Source of the DNA: Poseidonocella sp. HB161398
Lineage (GTDB): Bacteria; Pseudomonadota; Alphaproteobacteria; Rhodobacterales; Rhodobacteraceae
DNA: 64,000 nt
Assembly: GCF_005870025.1 (NCBI RefSeq)
Contig: NZ_VATA01000016.1
Span: 1 to 64,000 of the forward strand
Direction of reading: 5' to 3'
Shown here: piece after piece, positions 10,362 to 20,023 of the stretch
How positions within the stretch are numbered: position 1 is the stretch's first letter
Layout: each line of letters starts with the position of its first letter
The notes under the pieces: model-generated
What the model saw: the letters and a program-made list of their open reading frames with translations, nothing else
The model's database searches: none
Told to the model about the DNA's origin: nothing
Program-made: the position numbers and the translations under genes

Positions 10362-11246
10362 TTACTTGCCCATCGCCTTCAGGACGGCCTCGCCAAGGGT
10401 GGCGGGGCTGTCTGCGACGACGATGCCGGCCGCTTCCATCGCGGCGATCTTGTCCTCGGCACCGCCCTTGCCGCCGGCGACGATGGCGCCTGCATGGCCC
10501 ATGCGGCGGCCCGGAGGCGCCGTGCGGCCGGCGATGAAGCCCGCGGTCGGCTTCCAGCGGCCCTTCTTCTTCTCGTCGGCGAGGAACTGCGCTGCGTCCT
10601 CTTCCGCCGAGCCGCCGATTTCGCCGATCATGATGATCGCGTCGGTCTCGTCATCGGCGAGGAACATCTCGAGCACGTCGATATGCTCGGTGCCCTTGAT
10701 CGGGTCGCCGCCGATGCCGACGGCCGAGGACTGGCCGAGGCCCAGATCGGTGGTCTGCTTCACGGCTTCGTAGGTCAGCGTGCCCGAACGGGACACGACG
10801 CCGACGCGGCCGCGCTTGTGGATGTGGCCGGGCATGATGCCGATCTTGCACGCGTCCGGGGTGATGACGCCCGGGCAGTTCGGGCCGATCAGGCGCGACT
10901 TGGAGTCGATCAGGGCGCGCTTCACCTTCATCATGTCGAGGACCGGGATCCCCTCGGTGATGCAGATGATCAGCTCCATCTCGGCGTCGATCGCCTCGAG
11001 AATCGAGTCCGCGGCGAAGGGCGGCGGCACGTAGATGACCGACGCGTTGGCTTCGGTCACGTGCTTGGCTTCGTGCACGGAGTTGAAGACCGGCAGGTCC
11101 AGGTGGGTGGTGCCACCCTTGCCCGGGGTCACGCCGCCGACCATCTTGGTGCCGTAGGCGATGGCCTGCTCGGAGTGGAAGGTGCCCTGCGAGCCGGTGA
11201 TGCCCTGGCAGATGACCTTGGTGTTTTCGTCAACGAGGACAGCCAT
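10362..11246 (-). CDS. sucD: Succinyl-CoA synthetase, alpha subunit
   Basis: A 294-residue ADP/GDP-forming succinate-CoA ligase alpha subunit. It has the N-terminal CoA-binding Rossmann region ([19 protein letters not shown]), the central [20 protein letters not shown], and the active-site histidine region near the C-terminus ([15 protein letters not shown]), where His is phosphorylated. It lies 34 bp downstream of sucC on the same strand, with its own RBS (AAGGAGAA). Together the subunits perform substrate-level phosphorylation in the TCA cycle. Confidence 0.98.
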   Translation of the reverse strand: MAVLVDENTKVICQGITGSQGTFHSEQAIAYGTKMVGGVTPGKGGTTHLDLPVFNSVHEAKHVTEANASVIYVPPPFAADSILEAIDAEMELIICITEGIPVLDMMKVKRALIDSKSRLIGPNCPGVITPDACKIGIMPGHIHKRGRVGVVSRSGTLTYEAVKQTTDLGLGQSSAVGIGGDPIKGTEHIDVLEMFLADDETDAIIMIGEIGGSAEEDAAQFLADEKKKGRWKPTAGFIAGRTAPPGRRMGHAGAIVAGGKGGAEDKIAAMEAAGIVVADSPATLGEAVLKAMGK

Positions 11247-11280
11247 GTGGCGTTCTCCTTACTAGAATTCTGCTAGGGGG

Positions 11281-12474
11281 TCAGCCTTTGACGGCCTTCA
11301 CGATCTTCTCGGCGCCGTCGGACAGGTTGTCGGCCGCGATCACGTTCATGCCGGAATTCGCGATGATTTCCTTGCCCTTCTCGACGTTCGTGCCTTCGAG
11401 ACGGACGACCAGCGGAACCTGCAGGCCGACTTCCTTCACGGCTGCCAGCACGCCTTCCGCGATCACGTCGCAGCGCATGATGCCGCCGAAGATGTTCACC
11501 AGGATGCCCTTCACGTTCGGGTCCGAGGTGATGATCTTGAAGGCTTCGGTCACTTTCTCTTTCGTCGCGCCGCCGCCCACGTCGAGGAAGTTGGCAGGCT
11601 CTGCGCCGTAGAGCTTGATGATGTCCATCGTCGCCATGGCCAGGCCCGCGCCGTTGACCATGCAGCCGATTTCGCCGTCGAGCGCGATGTAGTTCAGGTC
11701 GTACTTGGAAGCGGCCAGTTCCTTGGCGTCTTCCTCGGTCTCGTCGCGCAGGGACATGATGTCCTGGTGGCGGTAGAGGGCGTTGCCGTCGAAGCCGAGC
11801 TTCGCGTCGAGCACCTTCAGGTCGCCGCCTTCGGCCACGATCAGCGGGTTGATCTCCAGCATCTCCATGTCCTTCTCGACGAAGGCCTGGTAGAGCTTGC
11901 CCATCAGCGCGACGCACTGCTTGACCTGGGCGCCCTTGAGGCCCAGCGAGAAGGCGATGCGGCGGCCGTGATACGGCTGGTAGCCGGTCGCGGGATCGAC
12001 GGAGAAGGACAGGATCTTCTCGGGGGTGGAGGCTGCGACTTCCTCGATGTCCATGCCGCCCTCGGTGGAGCAGACGAAGGAGATGCGCGAGGTCACGCGG
12101 TCCACCAGCAGCGCCAGGTACAGCTCGGTCTCGATGCCGGAGCCGGCTTCGATGTAGACGCGGTTGACCTGCTTGCCGGCCGGGCCGGTCTGGTGGGTGA
12201 CGAGGGTGCGGCCCAGCATCTTCTGGGCTTCCTCTGCGGCTTCCTCCACCGATTTGGCCAGGCGCACGCCGCCCTTCTCGCCTGCGGAGGCTTCCTTGAA
12301 GTGACCCTTGCCGCGGCCGCCGGCATGGATCTGGGCCTTGACGACCCAGAGCGGGCCTTCGAGTTCACCTGCGGCGGTCTTCGCCTCCTCCGCTTTCAGT
12401 ACGATGCGACCGTCCGACACCGGAGCGCCGTAGTCGCGGAGAAGGGCTTTCGCCTGGTATTCATGAATGTTCAT
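11281..12474 (-). CDS. sucC: Succinyl-CoA synthetase, beta subunit
   Basis: A 397-residue ATP-grasp subunit starting [20 protein letters not shown], the canonical SucC opening. It includes the nucleotide-binding region ([13 protein letters not shown]) and the C-terminal [13 protein letters not shown]. It is the first gene of the sucCD(AB) transcription unit. Its upstream region holds a pair of TGTGATCACA palindromes 111-141 bp before the ATG, the same arrangement found before sdhC. Confidence 0.98.
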   Translation of the reverse strand: MNIHEYQAKALLRDYGAPVSDGRIVLKAEEAKTAAGELEGPLWVVKAQIHAGGRGKGHFKEASAGEKGGVRLAKSVEEAAEEAQKMLGRTLVTHQTGPAGKQVNRVYIEAGSGIETELYLALLVDRVTSRISFVCSTEGGMDIEEVAASTPEKILSFSVDPATGYQPYHGRRIAFSLGLKGAQVKQCVALMGKLYQAFVEKDMEMLEINPLIVAEGGDLKVLDAKLGFDGNALYRHQDIMSLRDETEEDAKELAASKYDLNYIALDGEIGCMVNGAGLAMATMDIIKLYGAEPANFLDVGGGATKEKVTEAFKIITSDPNVKGILVNIFGGIMRCDVIAEGVLAAVKEVGLQVPLVVRLEGTNVEKGKEIIANSGMNVIAADNLSDGAEKIVKAVKG

Positions 12475-12584
12475 GAAAGCTGTCCCGTCTTGTGCAAGTT
12501 GTAGTTCCGTCTAAACACCGGGCAGGGCATCCTTTGAACCGAAAATCTGCCGCACCGGCGGCGTTCAGGGAAAAAAATCGGTTT

Positions 12585-12615
12585 TGTGATCACACGCCCG
12601 AAAGCTGTGATCACA
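12585..12615 (-). promoter_or_regulatory. Twin palindromic operator upstream of sucC
   Basis: Two identical 10-bp palindromes TGTGATCACA at 12585-12594 and 12606-12615, start to start 21 bp apart (two helical turns). Each is flanked outward by TTT/AAA, so the whole is TTTGTGATCACA-N9-TGTGATCACAAA. The same architecture and spacing occurs at 19865-19895 before sdhC and nowhere else in the window. It is most likely the binding site of two dimers of a transcription factor. The factor is unidentified. The half-site resembles the TGTGA of CRP-type regulators, but the 6-bp CRP spacer is missing. It could also influence the divergent glycosyltransferase gene. Confidence 0.8.
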
Positions 12616-12754
12616 AATTGGCGCTGGTTGCTGGACAGGCATGCGGGACCGGCAAAGCCCTGCCGATGACCTCCGGCGCTAACAGCCGGACAGGCCGAAT
12701 CACCCGGCTGCCCCGGAACCGCGGTCGCTGCGCTGCGGCATCTTGGAAGGGGGC

Positions 12755-13843
12755 ATGAGCGCGCCCGGCCTGCATCATCACCGGCTCTCCGGGCTGGTCC
12801 TTCCCGAGGGGGCCACCGGGCGCGATCCGGTCTGGCCGGAGGCGCGGCAGCCCGCGGGCTATGCCGGTGCCTATGACGCGGCGAGCCTCGTCTACGATGC
12901 CGGGCTGCTGCCGGGCGGGCAGGGGGTGGTGCTGAGCTGTCCGCGGCTCTTCAATCTCTGGCCGCTCCTGCGTGCCGCGCTTCCGGGGCGCCCGCGCCGC
13001 CGCATTTTCGCCAGTTCCGAGGCGGTGCGGATCCCGGGCTCCGGCGCGCCGCTCCGGCTGCGGATCGGCGGGGCGGAACGGGAGCTGCCGGTGCGCCCGG
13101 ATACCAGCGGCGCCTTCGCCGGGCGCAACGTGCTGCTAACCATGAGCCGTGACAACGATCCCGGCTGGATCGACGACTGGGTGCGCTTCCACGCGAGCGT
13201 CCATGGCGCCGATGCGGTGATGCTCTTCGACAATGGCAGCACCCGCTACGATCCGGCGGCGCTGGGGGCGCATCTGGCAGAGCTGCCGGGGATCCGCGCG
13301 GTGGCGGTCTTCGAGGCGCCCTTTCCCTACGGGCCGCAGCTGCCGCGCTGGCAGGGGCAGGTGTCGCATTTCCTGCAGGGCGCCTGCCTGAACCTGGCGC
13401 GGCAGACAGTGCTGGCGCGGGCGCGGGCGGTGCTCAATCTCGACGTGGACGAAATGCTGCGCAGCCGGTCGGGCGCGTCGGTCTTCGATGCGGCGGCCGC
13501 GCGGCCTCTGGGGGCGGTGAAGCTGGGCGGCGAATGGGTGCATCCGCCCGCGGGCGCGCCCTGGCCCGCGCCGCAGAGGGCCCATGCCTGCCGGGCCCTG
13601 CCGCCCGCGCCCTGCCATCTGAAATGGTGCGCGACGCCCGGCGGTCTGCTGTCGCGCGGCGGGTGGGAGGTGCACAAGCTGGCGCCCCGGCTGACCCGGC
13701 GCCTGCCGCCCGACCGGGAGTTCGAGCTGCTCCACTGCCATGATGCCACGACCGGCTGGAACCGCGGCCCGGCGCCGGAGCGGCCGCGCCAGGCGGATCC
13801 GGAGCTCGCGGCGCTCTTCGCGCGCCATCTGCCCGGCGCCTGA
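12755..13843 (+). CDS. Glycosyltransferase family 92/2-like protein
   Basis: About 362 residues. The middle carries LLTMSRDNDPGWIDDWVRFH, DAVMLFDNGSTRYDP and VLNLDVDEMLRS, the pattern of GT92/DUF23-type glycosyltransferases in which the DxD-like motif (DVDE) binds metal and nucleotide sugar. The start is ATG 12755 behind GGAAGGGGG; the TTG at 12743 would lie inside that RBS. It is the only plus-strand gene between sucC and mdh and splits an otherwise conserved TCA gene order. Acceptor and product are unknown; cell-surface polysaccharide synthesis is an inference. GC is very high and looks native. Confidence 0.7.
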   Translation: MSAPGLHHHRLSGLVLPEGATGRDPVWPEARQPAGYAGAYDAASLVYDAGLLPGGQGVVLSCPRLFNLWPLLRAALPGRPRRRIFASSEAVRIPGSGAPLRLRIGGAERELPVRPDTSGAFAGRNVLLTMSRDNDPGWIDDWVRFHASVHGADAVMLFDNGSTRYDPAALGAHLAELPGIRAVAVFEAPFPYGPQLPRWQGQVSHFLQGACLNLARQTVLARARAVLNLDVDEMLRSRSGASVFDAAAARPLGAVKLGGEWVHPPAGAPWPAPQRAHACRALPPAPCHLKWCATPGGLLSRGGWEVHKLAPRLTRRLPPDREFELLHCHDATTGWNRGPAPERPRQADPELAALFARHLPGA

Positions 13844-13935
13844 GCGCGGGCGGGACCATCACGGGACTGTCGGGGGGAGGGGGCGGCGCGTCGGGCGCCG
13901 GAAGGATGCGCCCCCGGGGGACGCATCGGCAGCGA

Positions 13936-13963
13936 CCGGTCCCGCGCCGGCGCGCAGGACCGG
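13936..13963 (-). terminator. Hairpin downstream of mdh
   Basis: The inverted repeat CCGGTCC...GGACCGG with an inner CGCGCC/GGCGCG stem lies 6 bp beyond the mdh stop codon. It lacks a clear T-run. It probably separates mdh from the convergent glycosyltransferase gene. Confidence 0.4.
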
Positions 13964-13969
13964 GACGGA

Positions 13970-14971
<1,002 letters not shown>

Positions 14972-15054
14972 CTAGTCGCTAAGTCATTTCCGTGCAAGAC
15001 GGGTCTGCGCGGCAAGAGGAAGCGCAGCAGACGGCGCGAATGCAGAGGGGCGGA

Positions 15055-15819
15055 ATGACGGAACTCCTTGATTACGGGGGACTTGTTCTGGCCGTGGCGG
15101 CGCTGGCAGCGCTCACGGCGGGGGCGTCGAAGGCCGGATTCGGCTCCGGCGTCGCAGCTGTGGCGACGCCGATGCTGGCGATGGTTCTCGATCCTTCGGT
15201 CGCAATCGGGGCAATGCTGCCTGTTTTGATGGCAGTCGACGTGGCGGCGGTGCGGGCCTACTGGCGCAAATGGAACAGCGCGGCGGCCTGGCGGCTGATC
15301 GCGGCCTCGACGGCCGGAATCGCGGCGGGCGCGGCGCTGCATTCGGCCACCGACCCGGACGTGTTCCGCATCGCGATCGGCGGCCTGGCGCTTGCCTTCG
15401 CCGCCTGGCAGGGGGCGCGGATGGCGGGCTGGCTGGTGCTGCCCGAGCGGCCGATGCCGCCGCGCGCGGCCTGGCTTGCCGGGGCGGTCGCGGGCTTCAC
15501 CAGCTTCGTGTCGCATTCGGGCGGGCCTCCGGTGCTGGTCTACCTGCTGGGGCTGAAGCTGCCCAAGACCGAGTTTCTCGCCACCACCGTGCTGATCTTC
15601 TGGGCGATCAACCTGATGAAGCTGCCGGTCTATGCCGCGCTCGGCTTCTACAAGGGCGGGGCGGTGCCGCTGATCCTGTGGATGCTGCCCTTCGCGCTGA
15701 TCGGCGTGCAGCTGGGGCTCTGGGGCGCGCGGCGCCTGCCCGAGCGCGCCTTCTTCGCCGCCACCTATGTCCTGCTGGCGCTGGCCGGGGGCAAGCTGGT
15801 CCTCGACGGGCTGGCCTGA
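15055..15819 (+). CDS. TauE/SafE family permease (sulfite/anion exporter type)
   Basis: A 254-residue inner-membrane protein with about seven to eight hydrophobic segments and the family's two glycine-rich repeats (GASKAGFGSGVAAVATPML and FTSFVSHSGGPPVLVYLL). Family members export sulfite, sulfoacetate or other organosulfur anions. No sulfur gene is adjacent, so the substrate is open. The start is ATG 15055 behind GAGGGGCGG; upstream in-frame ATGs lack a good RBS. Divergent from mdh. Confidence 0.85.
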   Translation: MTELLDYGGLVLAVAALAALTAGASKAGFGSGVAAVATPMLAMVLDPSVAIGAMLPVLMAVDVAAVRAYWRKWNSAAAWRLIAASTAGIAAGAALHSATDPDVFRIAIGGLALAFAAWQGARMAGWLVLPERPMPPRAAWLAGAVAGFTSFVSHSGGPPVLVYLLGLKLPKTEFLATTVLIFWAINLMKLPVYAALGFYKGGAVPLILWMLPFALIGVQLGLWGARRLPERAFFAATYVLLALAGGKLVLDGLA

Positions 15820-15823
15820 TCCC

Positions 15824-16135
15824 TCAGGCGTCGTCGCCGGGCTGCAGCAGCTTGTCGTGGATCAGCTTTTCATAGGCCTGGCCGGAGGCGATCAGGCAGG
15901 TCATGCCGTCGGGCATGGTCACGGTGATCGTCCAGGTGCCGGTCTCGTCGGAGGCGAAGACCTCCACCAGCGAGTTGTTGGCGCCGATCCCGATGCTCTG
16001 CCGGGTCTCGCCATAGCTCTTCGACAGCCGCTGGAGCACGTCGTCGCGGTCGGCACAGTTCCTCGGCTGTCCCTCCTCGGCGAGCGCGCCCGTGGCCAGG
16101 AGCGCCAGGCAGAGGCTTGTCAGGGTCGTCTTCAT
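15824..16135 (-). CDS. Small secreted protein of unknown function
   Basis: 103 residues with a clear signal peptide (MKTTLTSLCLALLATGALA, cleavage before EEGQ). The mature region contains two cysteines (NCADRD and MTCLIASG) and WTITVTMPDG. I recall similar short periplasmic proteins in Rhodobacteraceae but no function. GAGAGG precedes the ATG. It ends 4 bp from the stop of the TauE-like gene on the other strand. Confidence 0.7.
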   Translation of the reverse strand: MKTTLTSLCLALLATGALAEEGQPRNCADRDDVLQRLSKSYGETRQSIGIGANNSLVEVFASDETGTWTITVTMPDGMTCLIASGQAYEKLIHDKLLQPGDDA

Positions 16136-16453
16136 CGCTACGTCCTCTCAAGAGGAGCCGGGCCTGCCGGGCGGACCTGAGCGTGCTGCGGTCCTGGCGG
16201 CAGGGGCACGGCCCCCGGTTGCTAGTCGTATCCGGGCGTCATGCGGATCACCGCTTGCGCCTTTCCGGCCGGCGGTCGGCGGCATCTTGGGCGGCGGGAC
16301 CGAAGATCCGGTTATCCCGATGCGCATCCGGGCCAGCTTCCTACATGAAAGTGTCACGGTGGACCCCGACTTTCCGCGATGCGGCAAGTGGCCGCGAGCG
16401 GGTTTCGCCCCGCGCAATATAAGTACAAAACGAGGCCCGTGGAGGAAAGAATC
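16136..16453. other. 318-bp region upstream of mcl2
   Basis: Divergent intergenic region. The left edge carries the RBS of the minus-strand secreted-protein gene, and the right edge carries GGAGG for mcl2. I see no gene, no TGTGATCACA element and no clear promoter boxes. Confidence 0.5.
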
Positions 16454-17335
16454 ATGGATCAACGCGCACGCCCCTATCGCTCCGTTCTCTATATCCCCGG
16501 CTCCAAGGAGCGGGCGCTGGAGAAAGCCAGGACGCTAGCCATCGACGCCATCATCTTCGATCTCGAGGATGCCGTGGCGGTCGAAGAGAAGGTCAATGCC
16601 CGCAGCCTCCTTGCGGAGACGCTGAAGGCCGGGGGCTATGGCGCCCGGGTAAAGATATGCCGGATCAACGGCTTCGACACCGAATGGGGCGAGGATGACC
16701 TGGCGGCCATGGCCGCGGTCGCCCCCGATGCGATCCTGATCCCGAAGGTCGAAAGCGTCGCCACGATCGAGAAGGCGGCCGCCGTGCTCGACGCGACGCC
16801 GGGCTGCGAGGAAACCCGCATCTGGGCGATGATGGAAACGCCGCGCGGCATCCTGAAGGCCGCCGAGATCGCCGAGGCGCCGCGGATGGGCGGATTCGTG
16901 ATGGGCACGAATGACCTCGCCAAGGAACTGATGACCAGATTCCGGGCAGACCGCGAACCGCTGCTGACCTCGCTGCAGCTCTGCCTGCTGGCGGCGCGGG
17001 CGGCCGGAATCACCATCGTCGACGGCGTCTACAACGCTTTCAAGGACGAGGAGGGCTTCAAGGCGGAATGCGCGCAGGGCCGCGACATGGGCTTCGACGG
17101 CAAGACGCTGATCCACCCGGCGCAGATCGACGCCGCCAACGAGGCCTATGCGCCCTCGGCCGCCGATATCGACCTCGCGCAGCGCCAGATCGCCGCCTAT
17201 GAAGAGGCCGAGGCCAAGGGGCTGGGCATCGCCATCGTCGACGGCAAGATCGTCGAGAACCTGCATATCGTCACCGCCAAGCAGACGCTCGCCAAGGCCG
17301 CGGCCATCGCCAAGCTCGAAGAGGGCGTCGCCTGA
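16454..17335 (+). CDS. mcl2: (3S)-malyl-CoA thioesterase (CitE-like), Mcl2 type
   Basis: A 293-residue HpcH/HpaI-citrate lyase beta-like TIM barrel. The start RSVLYIPGSKERALEKA and the blocks IIFDLEDAVA, LIPKVES, WAMMETPRGIL, VMGTNDLAKEL and DGKTLIHPAQ match, from memory, the R. sphaeroides (3S)-malyl-CoA thioesterase Mcl2 rather than the longer lyase Mcl1. The reaction is hydrolysis of malyl-CoA to malate and CoA, the last step of the ethylmalonyl-CoA pathway. The neighbour mch, three genes on, supports this. The start is ATG 16454 behind GGAGGAAAG. A generic CoA-ester lyase role cannot be excluded by sequence alone. Confidence 0.85.
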   Translation: MDQRARPYRSVLYIPGSKERALEKARTLAIDAIIFDLEDAVAVEEKVNARSLLAETLKAGGYGARVKICRINGFDTEWGEDDLAAMAAVAPDAILIPKVESVATIEKAAAVLDATPGCEETRIWAMMETPRGILKAAEIAEAPRMGGFVMGTNDLAKELMTRFRADREPLLTSLQLCLLAARAAGITIVDGVYNAFKDEEGFKAECAQGRDMGFDGKTLIHPAQIDAANEAYAPSAADIDLAQRQIAAYEEAEAKGLGIAIVDGKIVENLHIVTAKQTLAKAAAIAKLEEGVA

Positions 17336-17883
17336 TGTCCTGGATCGTCCTTCTCGCCGGGATCGCGCTGTGGATCGCGGCGCATCTGTTCAAGCGGGTC
17401 TGTCCCGAAAAGCGCGCCGCCCTGGGCAAGCCGGGGCAGGGGATCGTCGCGGCGGCGCTGCTGGCGGCGCTGCTGCTGATGATCTTCGGCTACCGCGCGA
17501 CGCCCTATGTCGCGGTCTGGACGCCCCCGGCGCTGATGACCCATATCAACAACACGCTGATGCTGCTGGCGGCGTTCCTCTTGATGGTCGGCCCGGCCAA
17601 GGGCGGGCTGGCGCGGCGCATCCGCCATCCGATGCTGACGGCGGTCAAGACCTGGGCGGTGGCGCATCTTCTGGTCAATGGCGACCTCGCCTCGATCCTG
17701 CTCTTCGGCGGCATGCTCGGCTGGGCCGTGGCGGAGGTGATCGTCATCAACCGCAGCGAACCCGTCTGGACAAAGCCCGAGGAAGACCGGAGAGGCGACC
17801 TGAAGGCGGTCGTTGCCGGGATCGTCTTCTATGCCGCCGCCGTGGCGGTGCATGTCTGGACCGGCCACTATCCGATGGGATGA
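17335..17883 (+). CDS. NnrU family membrane protein
   Basis: 182 residues with about five hydrophobic helices. GPAKGGLARRIRHPMLTAVKTWAVAHLL and a following NGDLASILLFGGMLGWAV are the conserved NnrU blocks. NnrU was named from nitrogen-oxide metabolism clusters, but most homologues have unknown roles. The ATG overlaps the mcl2 stop (TGATG), so the two are translationally coupled. Confidence 0.88.
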   Translation: MSWIVLLAGIALWIAAHLFKRVCPEKRAALGKPGQGIVAAALLAALLLMIFGYRATPYVAVWTPPALMTHINNTLMLLAAFLLMVGPAKGGLARRIRHPMLTAVKTWAVAHLLVNGDLASILLFGGMLGWAVAEVIVINRSEPVWTKPEEDRRGDLKAVVAGIVFYAAAVAVHVWTGHYPMG

Positions 17884-17886
17884 GAC

Positions 17887-18090
17887 ATGAAAATCTACCG
17901 TTTCCTGACCGAGGATGACACCTCGGCCTTCTGCCACAAGGTGAGCGAGGCCCTGTCCAAGGGCTGGGAGCTCCATGGCGATCCGCAATACGCCTTCGAC
18001 GCCTCGAACGGCGTGATGCGCTGCGGACAGGCGGTCACCAAGGAGATCGACGCGCCCTATTCGCCGGACATGAAACTGGGACAGCAATAG
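17887..18090 (+). CDS. DUF1737 domain protein
   Basis: A 67-residue soluble protein with the DUF1737 pattern: an N-terminal YRFLTEDDTSAFCHKVSEAL then KGWELHGDPQYAFD. Function unknown. It begins 3 bp after the NnrU stop and is followed 22 bp later by mch, so it belongs to the mcl2-mch operon. Confidence 0.85.
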   Translation: MKIYRFLTEDDTSAFCHKVSEALSKGWELHGDPQYAFDASNGVMRCGQAVTKEIDAPYSPDMKLGQQ

Positions 18091-18112
18091 CAGCACCATC
18101 GGGGGAGCAGTG

Positions 18113-19150
18113 ATGGCAGCAAAGACCAATCCGGGCCGGTTCTTCGAGGACTACGCCATCGGCCAGGTGATCGACCATGCGGTGCCGCGCACCGTCAAGA
18201 TGGGCGAGCGGGCACTCTATCATGCGCTCTACCCGGCGCGGCACGCACTCTATTCCTCGGACGCCTTCGCGCAGTCCTGCGGGCTGCCCTTCAGCCCGCT
18301 CGACGACCTGATCGCCTTCCATGTGGTCTTCGGCAAGACCGTGCCCGACGTGTCGCTGAACGCGGTGGCCAATCTGGGCTATGCCGAGGGGCGCTGGCGG
18401 CTGCCGGTCTGGCCGGGGGACACGCTGCGCTCCAGCTCCGAGGTGATCGGGCTGAAGCAGAACTCGAACGGCAAGTCGGGCGTCGTCTATGTCCGCACCC
18501 GCGGGCTGAACCAGCACGGCGAGCTGGTGATGGACTATGTCCGCTGGGTGATGGTGCGCAAGAACGACCCCGCCGCGCCCGCGCCCGAGACGGTGATCCC
18601 CGAACTCGACGCGGTGATCGACCCGGCGACGCTGGTGATCCCCGAGGGGCTCGACTTCACCGGCTACGACTTCACGCTGGCGGGCGAGCCGCACCGGATG
18701 GCGGATTACGAGATCGGCGAGATCATCGACCATGTCGACGGCGTGACGCTGGAAGAGGCCGAGCACATGATGGCCACGCGGCTGTGGCAGAACACGGCCA
18801 AGGTGCATTTCGACGCCACTTTCCGCCCCGACGGCCAGCGGCTGATCTATGGCGGGCACATCATCAGCCTCGCCCGCGCGCTCAGCTTCAACGGGCTGGC
18901 GAATGCGCAGATGATCGTCGGGCTCAATGGCGGCGCCCATGCCAACCCGGCCTTCTCGGGCCTGACCGTGCGCGCCTGGTCCGAGGTGCTCGACAAGGCG
19001 GAGACCAGGGCGCCGGGCGTCGGCGCGATCCGTCTGCGGCTGGTGGCGGTCAAGTCGGGCGCAGAGGCGGGCAGCCTCAAGGGCGAGGACGGCAAGTACC
19101 TCCCCGACGTGCTCCTCGATCTCGACTACTGGGCGCTGATGCCGCTCTGA
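18113..19150 (+). CDS. mch: Mesaconyl-CoA hydratase (beta-methylmalyl-CoA dehydratase)
   Basis: A 345-residue double hotdog-fold hydratase with two MaoC-like halves. The sequence GRFFEDYAIGQVIDHAVPRT and VWPGDTLRSSSEVIG are recognisable features of Mch. It converts mesaconyl-C1-CoA to beta-methylmalyl-CoA in the ethylmalonyl-CoA pathway. ATG 18113 is preceded by GGGGGAG; the GTG one codon earlier is an alternative. It is the last gene of the mcl2-NnrU-DUF1737-mch group. Confidence 0.92.
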   Translation: MAAKTNPGRFFEDYAIGQVIDHAVPRTVKMGERALYHALYPARHALYSSDAFAQSCGLPFSPLDDLIAFHVVFGKTVPDVSLNAVANLGYAEGRWRLPVWPGDTLRSSSEVIGLKQNSNGKSGVVYVRTRGLNQHGELVMDYVRWVMVRKNDPAAPAPETVIPELDAVIDPATLVIPEGLDFTGYDFTLAGEPHRMADYEIGEIIDHVDGVTLEEAEHMMATRLWQNTAKVHFDATFRPDGQRLIYGGHIISLARALSFNGLANAQMIVGLNGGAHANPAFSGLTVRAWSEVLDKAETRAPGVGAIRLRLVAVKSGAEAGSLKGEDGKYLPDVLLDLDYWALMPL

Positions 19151-19262
19151 TCCCGGGCGCCGCCCGCAAGGCGGCGCCTGCGGCGATTCCGCCCTAGGGG
19201 AAACCCGACTGGACGTGGGGTAAATGGCTGCTACGCTCGGCCCGGGAAATCTGGGGGGAGCC

Positions 19263-19781
19263 ATGAGCAAGTCGGAAGTCGCGGGCGCGGCCATCGGAAT
19301 AGCGGGCATAGCTGCCGCAATCGGAATCGGCGTCTGGCAGATGAGCACGCCGGTCACTGTCAATGGCATGGACGATCTTCTGGCGACGGCGATGTCGATC
19401 GAGTCGTTCATGCGCGATCATCCCGACGCCATTTCCAGCGCATCGAGCGAAGAGCTGCAGCTGCTCGCCGAGCGGCTAGCCCCCCTCGGCGCGCAGCTCG
19501 GCCTGGCTCTGGCCGTCATCCCGGAAGGACGGCTCTTCGACCTCGAGCTCCAGCACGCTCTGGATCTGCCTCTTCCTTCGGGCGCGACCATTCCGCTTTC
19601 GGTCAAGCAGGTCGCAAATGTCTATTCCATGTCGAAAGTGATGCTGAACGGGCAGGAGCATGACATGGTGGTCGGCGAGTTCCTCGAGGTCGAAGACGGC
19701 GGAGAGACCTGCCGGCTGCTGCTCGTCAGCCAGCCAGATGCCGGGACCTCCCGTTTCCGGTGGCGCTGTTCGGGCTTCTGA
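19263..19781 (+). CDS. Membrane-anchored protein of unknown function
   Basis: 172 residues. An N-terminal hydrophobic helix (about residues 5-24, AGAAIGIAGIAAAIGIGVW) anchors a soluble domain rich in acidic residues. Two cysteines lie in the C-terminal third (ETCRLLL and WRCSGF). I do not recognise a family. The ATG at 19263 is preceded by GGGGGGAG. It sits between mch and the regulatory region of sdhC and probably has its own promoter. Confidence 0.6.
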   Translation: MSKSEVAGAAIGIAGIAAAIGIGVWQMSTPVTVNGMDDLLATAMSIESFMRDHPDAISSASSEELQLLAERLAPLGAQLGLALAVIPEGRLFDLELQHALDLPLPSGATIPLSVKQVANVYSMSKVMLNGQEHDMVVGEFLEVEDGGETCRLLLVSQPDAGTSRFRWRCSGF

Positions 19782-19864
19782 GGGGCGATCCGGCGGTCCG
19801 GAGCGACTCAATCCGCGCCGCCGCGGCGGCCTGCGATCCTTACCATTTTGCTCAAGGTTGATTT

Positions 19865-19895
19865 TGTGATCACACACGCGGATCGTGTGATCACA
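19865..19895 (+). promoter_or_regulatory. Twin palindromic operator upstream of sdhC
   Basis: TGTGATCACA occurs at 19865-19874 and again at 19886-19895, exactly 21 bp apart, flanked outward by TTT and AAA. Element and spacing are the same as upstream of sucC (12585-12615), while the 11-bp interior differs, which argues for conservation of the binding site. It lies 129-159 bp before the sdhC ATG. The regulator is unknown. Confidence 0.8.
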
Positions 19896-20023
19896 AAGGG
19901 GTTCCGTTAGCGCTGATTGCGCCAAAAGATCGCGGTTTTGGGATGGCGGGCCGGATGACAACACGGCAAAAGGTGCTAAGACCGAAGTCAACGACCAAAG
20001 GCGAACTTCCGAGAGGGTAACCC

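Noticed and set aside
12585-12615. Reading the twin palindromes as ordinary CRP/FNR sites
   Set aside because: The TGTGA and TCACA halves abut with no 6-bp spacer, so a standard CRP dimer would not fit; the factor is left unnamed.
16454-17335. Annotation as L-malyl-CoA lyase Mcl1
   Set aside because: The N-terminus RSVLYIPGSKERALEKA and the shorter length fit the thioesterase Mcl2, and mch is close by as in R. sphaeroides.
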